Below, piece after piece: positions 57,361-64,000 of a stretch of 64,000 nt of DNA. The notes under the pieces are model-generated. The model was not told the origin of the DNA. It searched no databases and worked only from the letters and a program-made list of their open reading frames with translations. The stretch is from Antitrichia curtipendula. Its lineage: Eukaryota; Streptophyta; Bryopsida; Hypnales; Leucodontaceae. Position numbers and translations under genes: made by a program. The stretch spans positions 1 through 64,000 of the forward strand of contig OX579638.1 in NCBI GenBank assembly GCA_951230915.1, in the 5' to 3' direction. The first letter of the stretch is position 1. The number at the start of each line of letters is the position of its first letter.

Positions 57361-59530
57361 CGACTTCCCGGTTTTTGCGGAACGGTCAGTAGGATCGTTG
57401 GTTAGGTTTTTAGGTGGACTGTTAGGTCGCTTTTGGTGGGTATTTCAGGGCAGGCCGGCTTGTTGGCCTGTCATTCCTTTCCTTGCCTTTTCAATCTGAT
57501 CACCTTGCATTACACTCTGAAGTGCATTTTCTGGCGTATCGCGTTCTTGTGTTCATGTGTGTGTGTGTATGAGAAAGAGAAGGTGAAGGGAGGAGTCCGG
57601 ATCACTAGGCTAGCCGAAACTAATTACCAATAGGTTCGGATTGGTTATGGATTGAGGAAGTGAGCGCTTTGTGCATCTTGTCTTTTAATTCGCTGGAACG
57701 GCGAGCCGGTGGGGAGCCACGCGTGGTACGGAACGCTAGTCCGGATTTTGTGGGAAACGGATCCGTGCGGATATCGGCAACCGCTTTAGCAGAATGTTTC
57801 CGTCTACCGGTAGGATAGCCAGTTAAACACTCTTGATTTATAGTCAATACGAAATCTACGCGTATTTTCCGGAAAGTATTAGATCCGTCGTTGTAGTATT
57901 TGGAGACTTAACGCGGCCTTATGTGACCTGCAATCCGGATTGGCCATCCGGAAAGTTGTGAGGCTGCTACCCCTAGATCTCAACAAGTTGTTCTTGGTGT
58001 TTGTTTTGTTTTGATTGAGAGAAGAGTGTGTGAAGAATAGGAGTGGTGAGTCCCTACCCCTCTAAAGAGCAACAGCGGACCCCCTGAAGGTAAAACAGGG
58101 GTATCAAAAACCGGTTTAGTAACAGTTGAAAGGAGTGCAACTGGAATTCCGGATTAGACGAATCCGGAAAACAGTAAGGACGGAATCCGGATTAGACGAA
58201 TTCGGAAGATAATTCGTAAAGTGGTAGTTTCTGGAAACAAGCAACAGGTTGTGTAGATTGCTTGGGTTGGTTTGGGAGGAACAGTGATTCCGGAAACTCC
58301 TGAACTTGCGACAACATACTAGAATCTCCTGGGACAATAACTCGTGTCATCTTACCACGTTTTTCGTGTTAAAGATACTTACGCCTAGATTACGCGTACG
58401 ACACATGTGCGAAGACAGGTAGGTGCTACCTTGCAGACTTTGCAAACTAGGGTAGACTCTTTTGGAGGACATCCACCGGCAGTAAAAGGAAACACAGTAT
58501 AGCCACTCCACTCAGTTTCATTTTGCTTTGAAGCTCTCTTCAAATACTTACAATTGGCATTTTCACAGGCAAGATGGCCAGCACAGTACAACTTACGGAA
58601 TTTGAGGTTGTCGGAGTTGTGAATGTTGGTGGTCACTAGCTTGCACCACGGATGTCCATCATAGCGCTTGTCCATTCCTTCCAAGTTCTTGGCTCCCGAT
58701 GAAGATGAAGATGATCCACAAGGAGGCAATTCAAAGATGACATCCCCATCAAATACTGCTGGAAGAAGTGGAACCCGTTTATGCTCCACGGTGCCCAAAT
58801 CCATTAACGACAATTTGTTTCGAGAGCGACGCATAGTGGCGAGTCTCTTGAGACAGTCCATTATGGTTGCTGTCGCTAGTACATGTGGTCGCAATGGGGG
58901 TACTGACAAGGAGGAATTAGATAGACTTCTTGACGGAGTTCCGGATAGTGATTCTACAATATCAGTCTCGCCCAATGCAATTTGGACAGAACAACTTTGC
59001 TTTTCAGCATTGGCGTTGGGAGACTCTCCTTCAAATTCGGTAGACAACTCTATGATTGGATCTAATCTCTCCTCCTTCACAACAAGAAGTACTGGAGGCA
59101 CTTGTAGGACAGGTAGGACTTCTATAGGTGTGCTGGGTGGTACGGGATGAGGACTGCATGGCATGTCAACAGTAGAATTATCTGACTGGCGACTTTGGAT
59201 TTGTGTAGATGCATCTAGCATAGAGAGTGGAAGTCCGTATGCTCTATAGTTTCCAGGAGCAAGATACCAGCAATGCGTCCCATCCTCCACCGACCTTACA
59301 ACAGGGACAGACTACAGCACTTCACCTGATTCCGACCATTTTTCTTCCTCAACGTAGATGGAGGTTTCTACAAATCTGAAACGGACGTGCAGTAGGTGAC
59401 AAGGAAGTCTAGCGCGTCCACCATCTACTACTGGAAACACAAGAGGAATATCATGACCATCAACTCTAAGCCAAGCCATAGCTGAAATCGATGGACACAC
59501 CTCAAGAACTACACGACATAGGCAACTCAA

Positions 59531-61495
59531 TCCAAAGAAACAGAAGAGGTAAAGAAAAACCGAACTTTGGGTCCTTTATGGTTGGGCTTCCTCTTTATAC
59601 TGTTGTTGGCTATGTATTCATTGTGCAGCCAATGGTATGCGCCGTATTTTTTGGCTGAAAATATTAATTGTAGTGATTCTGCAATTGGTATGCAAACAAT
59701 ATTATCTCTTTTGGAAGCAGTTTGAATTCTATACATGACAATAAAACGTAATGAATCCGGGCTCAACATTAGGGAATCAAATAAGAATGATTTACATAAA
59801 ATTAATGGTGACAACAGATTATCGATTTTAATCTATATTTTTTTTAATGAACATGAATGATTTTTTTACGGGTTAACATATATTGTATTGAAACTAAGAA
59901 GGTAGAAACGCATCCATGAAAGTCCCATTTTGAATTTTTGCACATGACCTCCAGGTTCTCTTATTATTTTCCTAACATTTATTTGTAGTATTGTAAAGAG
60001 GAAATGAAGAATTTCATTGAAATCTTCTTCTCATATTTCAATAGAAGATTTATCAAAATCACAAGAAAATCATATTTGTTTTAATAAATTGTTGAGGTTA
60101 GGATAAAAAATTTCAACCCAGAAGTAGCTCAAAGTATAAAACTCCAAAAATTTAGCGTCCAATTTTTAAACACTCTTATTATTCCATAGTCCAATTTCAA
60201 AATATGAAATCTGTTTGAATAAAGAAACTTGTAGCAAACTCTTAAGTAATGAATCTACAAGATCTAATAACATAATTACGTAGATCTAATAGATTCACAA
60301 GGAAGACATTAAAAGTATACAAAAAACTTATTATATTAGTTTGTCTAATATATAAACCATGGGTCAAACTACCCAATACTTAAATGCTTTTAACCTAAAC
60401 ATTCTTTTCACTAGAGTGAAGCTTTTATACAAAACTGTCTTCACAATATACAAGTGATTCTTTTGTTCATGTGTACTTATTGTTTCCAAAAATATGGACC
60501 TAACCAAACACTTTTCAATCAAATATGTACAATTGGTCTCTAGCAAACTTTTTGGAATTTTGGTCTTCAAAATTTGATTAAATTATTCAAATAGCCATCC
60601 ACTAAGCCCAGTTTATGAACATAAGCTTTGCATATAGTGCAAAAATTAAGTACCCATGGAAGTGAGCTTCATAATTCCCAAGAGAGGAATATTACTTCTA
60701 ATACTACATGAGAGTCAGATTAAAGAGCTTTACAAAGAATTTATTGTGACGGTTTAGGGGTTATGGTTTAGGCAGTACATTCACTTAAGCAATTGTGAAT
60801 TAATTACATAGCAAATGAGGAGTACGCTTTCAGTAAGTAGATCGTCACATATCCATAATAGTGCAATCTAAAATTTTAAATCTTGAATCTTAGATATTTA
60901 TCCAACAATTTTTCAATGTTTTTTCTTGAATCATCCAAAATATTTTTAATTTTATTTTTTGCATTATTAATATGCTATTCCTACACATCCCTTTTCGTGA
61001 AGGGAGAAACATTAATCTAATTCCATTTTTTGAAATCTTTGATCGTTATGTTAATATGTTGCACAGAGTAAAAGAAATAAAAAAAAGTATAGACTCTTTT
61101 ATTATTTATCTGTCCAACACTGTCGCCATTACAATAAATTAACTGTGAATAAGCATTTGTAAAGGTCATGCTGTAAAGTGGAGCACACTTAATTAGACGT
61201 CTTTTGGGTTTAGGTGGTCTATGAATTAGAGGTACATTTCTTGAAACTGACACAGCCCCCAATGTCAGTTCTGCCATTGCAGGTACTGTTTTGACGGTGC
61301 ATCTACAATCTTGCCAGAAGTCACTTCTATTAAAATCCATTCAGGTGGTTCGCATCACTTGGGTATTAAATTAGACCGCCCTTTGATGACAAACTTTGCC
61401 TAACTTAAGCACGCCATCATCTCTCCTTCTTTCTCATTCTCGGAGGTTGTCTTCCTTCGCATACTATAGTTGAGAGCAACAACGTTTCCGCATTT
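59531..61495. other. AT-rich, no gene seen
   Basis: No convincing open frame or repeat was found. A 107-codon minus frame (61,017-61,340) starts MDFNRSDFWQDC but has no recognised feature and ends in low-complexity Phe/Tyr. Confidence 0.55.
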
Positions 61496-61501
61496 TCCTC
61501 T

Positions 61502-61837
61502 TTGTTCATGCATGTAGATTGTGGAGTGGTTCATTTGACTAGTGTTAGACAAGGACGGAGGGCAAGGAGACGTAGTTCTTTGTATTTTTTGACAGCCAAG
61601 ACTTTGAGACGATCAAGGATAACGAGAGGAAGGAGAGTGCCGGCAAAGACTGTCGTGCCACCAAATTCAGATTTGCAGAGAACTCTTTCCTATGAAACTG
61701 GGAGTACTGCTGCAGAGGAGGTTGCCTTAACCGATGAGGAAGAGGCAACTGCACAAGCGCCACTACAAAACTTAAGTTCACAGAGTGGGAGACGGACAAC
61801 GGACATTTTCACTGTAAGAAGCTCTAAGTGCTTTTAA
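61502..61837 (+). CDS. Hypothetical protein, 111 residues, weak
   Basis: The open frame starts MFMHVDCG and has an Arg-rich middle (RQGRRARRRSS) and an acidic, Ala-rich end (STAAEEVALTDEEEATAQAP). Codon choice and composition are plausible for a coding exon, and a CT-rich leader precedes it. There is no recognisable domain and no supporting neighbour, so a non-coding origin is possible. Confidence 0.3.
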   Translation: MFMHVDCGVVHLTSVRQGRRARRRSSLYFLTAKTLRRSRITRGRRVPAKTVVPPNSDLQRTLSYETGSTAAEEVALTDEEEATAQAPLQNLSSQSGRRTTDIFTVRSSKCF

Positions 61838-62518
61838 CGAAGATGCATTACCCTTCTTTGTTTGCTGTTATTGAGAGTAACTTGGTTTGAAAGATTTTGT
61901 TAGCAAAATTGATACTGGATAGAGTTATAATTCCTTGGGTGGTCTCTTAGTTACGTAGCTGTGAGGATTGCAGTTGTTTGTGACAAGAGTCAGAGATATG
62001 CCACAAGAACACCTTCGCATAAAAAATATAGATATGTCACTTCATAGAGTGAATGGCTACAGATGTAGAGAACCACCTTTTCAAAGGTCCAAAGAGCATT
62101 GAGTATTGTGGTACAATAATCTTGACTTAGGGTGACTTCTTCACTTCAAGTTCCCAAAATTTGAATGCGCATAGAATTTCAAATCATTAGATATGTTTTA
62201 GTGCCAAGAAATTTTTTAGATTTGTTTGTCTTCATCTCTAAGTTTTCCAAATTGCCATGATATCTGAAAAACTCTCTCTCGAATGAATAGGAATGAGTTT
62301 CACTTTGACAGATAAAGAAATTGACCTCATCTTTTACAAAGTCTCAGTTTAGTTTCTTCTATTAGCCACGTGGCAGGGCCATATTCCACGTCGGCTACCA
62401 GTATCAATTGGTCATAACAGATCTGGACCGTCAGTGGAAAAGGAATCACCATATCCGGCAAAAGCCAAACTGCTTTTCAGTGGTAAACCTGAATTGGAAA
62501 CTTGAACGATGCGGTGAT
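61838..62518. other. No gene seen
   Basis: Nothing recognisable. No repeat was identified. Confidence 0.5.
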
Positions 62519-62921
62519 CTATAAACTGGATCGATGAATATACATTGGGCTCCGGGTGATTGGATACTGATTGTGCCGCTTGCAAACATTTCGAACTGAA
62601 AGTGTGCAAACTAGACTTGAAAGTATTTTCTGCATGGAATGGAAATCTGAAATTGGATCCATCGGGACGCTGCGGTCATCCGGATTGACCTGGAGCTCGT
62701 GAATCTCGGCTGCCACTGACATAGTGCCATCTGGGCTGACTTTCACGAGGATCTCGGCATTCTAAATCGGAAACAAAAGCGCCGCTACAAACCGTACCTC
62801 CTGCTTCGCTCGGTTCAAAGCCTTGAGCACTTGGGTGCTGATTGCAGCTTCTTGTAGCATGCAGAGTCAGGTCGCATGCACTCAACTTCAATCTAGCGTC
62901 AAATTCTAAGTTTCTGTTCAT
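62519..62921 (-). CDS. Hypothetical gene start, divergent from 62,949
   Basis: From ATG 62,921 the minus strand reads MNRNLEFDARLKLSACDL and SAQGFEPSEAGG. A second frame from about 62,752 reads EILVKVSPDGTMSVAAEI and VNPDDRSVPMDPISDFH. Both look coding, but they are in different frames. Either a very short intron or a frameshift (around 62,760) must lie between, so the gene may be broken. Its start lies 27 bp from the plus-strand ATG at 62,949, a head-to-head arrangement. No family was recognised. Confidence 0.4.
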
Positions 62922-62948
62922 CGTGCACTCCTCTTGTAGTAGGGAAGA

Positions 62949-63026
62949 ATGACAAGAAATACGCGAAGTCGCGCAGCTGAAGCTCCACCGATATCCAACA
63001 TTCGACCAAGATCACGAGTGCGCGAG
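62949..63026 (+). CDS. Candidate first exon, basic peptide
   Basis: ATG 62,949 opens MTRNTRSRAAEAPP and ends at VRE before a GTACTG donor at 63,027. The basic, Arg/Ser-rich N-terminus could be an organelle transit peptide or nuclear tail. No second exon was found. The following kilobase is dominated by palindromes. Confidence 0.35.
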
Positions 63027-63235
63027 GTACTGTCACCAGCATTTTCTATTGTCACGTGTGGTTATCCTCGCATTGTTTGCATTCAGTTTGCATTTCCATT
63101 TCTCGCTCATTGTGTGCATTCAGTTTGCATTTCCATTTTTCCATTTGGCCATCCTCGCATTGTCCATTATTTGATTGTGCTGGTTAACTGCACCTGGCTC
63201 TCAGATTGCGCAATCTTAGCGATTTCAATAAAAAT

Positions 63236-63307
63236 GGGGGTCCTCGAGAGTGCTGCGGGAGCAGCGTCGGATCCGATGCTCCTCTCGCAGCACTCTCAAG
63301 GACCCCC
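63236..63307. repeat. 72-bp near-perfect palindrome, copy 1
   Basis: Runs from GGGGGTCCTCGAGAGTGCTG to the matching CAGCACTCTCAAGGACCCCC, with centre GTCGGATCCGAT at 63,271. A few mismatches lie in the arms. Confidence 0.9.
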
Positions 63308-63476
63308 TCTTCTCGATGTTAGCAAGTATTTTTTCGAACAGATGCTCTTGTTTGTGGGTCGTGTAATCCGCAACTCTTGTTGTTGCTTCTGAATCACTGA
63401 AGTTAGCAAAGCTTATTGGTAATGAACAAATGTGGGACGCCGTAGGCGCTGCTAGACCAGACCAACAGAATCTTCT

Positions 63477-63582
63477 CCGTTTCTCGATTTTTTGGGGGTC
63501 CCCGAGAGTGCTGCCGAAGCAGCGTCGGATCCGACGCTGCTCCGACAGCACTCTCGGGGACCCCCAAAAAATCGAGAAACGG
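63477..63582. repeat. 106-bp near-perfect palindrome, copy 2
   Basis: The arms run from CCGTTTCTCGATTTTTTGGG to the matching end AAAAAATCGAGAAACGG. The centre is GTCGGATCCGAC at 63,529. By eye only two mismatches occur in 53 pairs. It is longer than the other copies because the AT-rich flanks are also palindromic. Confidence 0.93.
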
Positions 63583-63882
63583 TGTTCCTCTTTCTTTATT
63601 GCAACATGAATTGAGTTGGAATCTCAAAAAAAAAAAAAAAAAATCTGCGAAGGTACTTATTGCTGCTTCGCTGCTCGAGTTGTTGGAACGGACGGTAGTC
63701 ACAGGCTAGTCTTATGTCCTTATTACAAGATTCCTGCACAAACAAAAAAGAATGCTTTGCTTGTCAGTAGGTTCAAAAACATTTGGAAGAAGCCTAACAG
63801 CTCCTGTTCAATGACGAAGGAAGCGTCGGAAGCGAACATCGACAGCCAGAGGACACTGAGGAATGAAATTTCAAAATTTTTT

Positions 63883-63955
63883 GGGGGTCCCCGGTAATGC
63901 TGCCGGAGCAGCGTCGGATCCAACGCTGCTCCGGCAGCATTGCCGGGGACCCCCC
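63883..63955. repeat. ~72-bp near-perfect palindrome, copy 3
   Basis: Starts GGGGGTCCCCGGTAATGCTG and ends CAGCATTGCCGGGGACCCCC, with centre GTCGGATCCAAC at 63,918. The arm interior differs from copies 1 and 2 (GGTAATGC against GAGAGTGC), yet the two arms match one another. The arms have therefore changed together. Confidence 0.92.
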
Positions 63956-64000
63956 ATTTTTCAATTGATTGTAAGATCAGCCCAAGACGATTCATGAATA

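Larger units (their letters stand above)
54053..59530 (-). pseudogene. MULE-like transposase gene with SWIM finger
   Basis: Exon 1 (from about 59,479 to about 58,430) ends with a Cys-rich zinc-binding part: LYCAGHLACENANCKYLKR and CKVCKVAPTC. Exon 2 (about 57,030-55,928) holds the catalytic-like part: DTEYQKVMTIAMCDMQ and FKGFMADSAMANWNAV, as in MULE DDE transposases. A phase-0 GTGAGT...TTAG intron (55,927-55,442) leads to exon 3, readable to 54,053, with a SWIM-type end TCTCPDF...NYKHLYYLY. The usual third SWIM ligand Cys is Tyr here. Breaks: TAG at 59,314-59,312 near the start and TGA at 54,445-54,443 before the SWIM part; the exon 1-2 junction could not be fixed because a TAG precedes the best donor (GTAAGT, about 58,382). 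MULE transposases cut and paste DNA, and domesticated ones (FAR1/FHY3, MUSTANG) regulate genes. No terminal inverted repeats were seen at its edges, so an old element or a decayed host gene are both possible. Confidence 0.75.

Overview
The window looks like nuclear DNA of a land plant or close streptophyte relative, possibly a seed-free lineage. The evidence is Arabidopsis-type telomere repeats (CCCTAAA)n, GT-AG introns, a fragment of a plant-style Obg GTPase, a MULE-like transposase with a SWIM zinc finger, and very heavy repeat content. The species cannot be named from sequence alone. No operon, tRNA, rRNA or CRISPR array was seen.

Layout. 1-3.0 kb holds the edge of a palindromic minisatellite, a 57-bp minisatellite with 171-bp higher-order structure, and diverged copies of a dispersed repeat module ending in a small multi-palindrome cassette. 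3.0-10.5 kb is low-copy DNA with at most scattered exon-like pieces on the minus strand. 10.8-24.8 kb is a large tandem array: a variant first unit, two full 3,536-bp units and a truncated last unit. Each unit joins a 62-63-bp palindromic minisatellite, a unique spacer, a GTGTA-rich block, the multi-palindrome cassette, a 427-bp sub-repeat and a short interstitial telomere tract. The organisation is subtelomere-like. 25-30.6 kb holds rearranged copies of the same unit (one inverted, one direct) on either side of a 2-kb, 21-bp minisatellite.

30.7-41.7 kb is a graveyard of gene copies: an Obg GTPase fragment, an unrecognised minus-strand pseudogene, and two paralogs of one lineage-specific family. 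One paralog carries a RING-H2 finger broken by two frameshifts; the other is shorter and has one stop. Both lie beside homologous GC-rich 'GCGAC-CGGGT' repeat blocks that may act as promoters. 42-46 kb holds foldback and inverted-repeat elements.

46.1-51.6 kb is the most interesting part. Six tandem 116-bp units, each centred on the palindrome TGACCTCGTTAACGAGGTCA or a close variant, end just before a TATA box and a multi-exon gene. The translation of that gene has features recalling the ParB/sulfiredoxin fold. The gene is broken by four in-frame TGA codons and a frameshift. 54.0-59.5 kb is a minus-strand MULE-like transposase gene, largely readable but with stop codons, whose second intron carries a palindrome related to three larger ones at 63.2-64.0 kb. 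Almost every gene here is decayed, so the window records repeat and transposon history more than present function.
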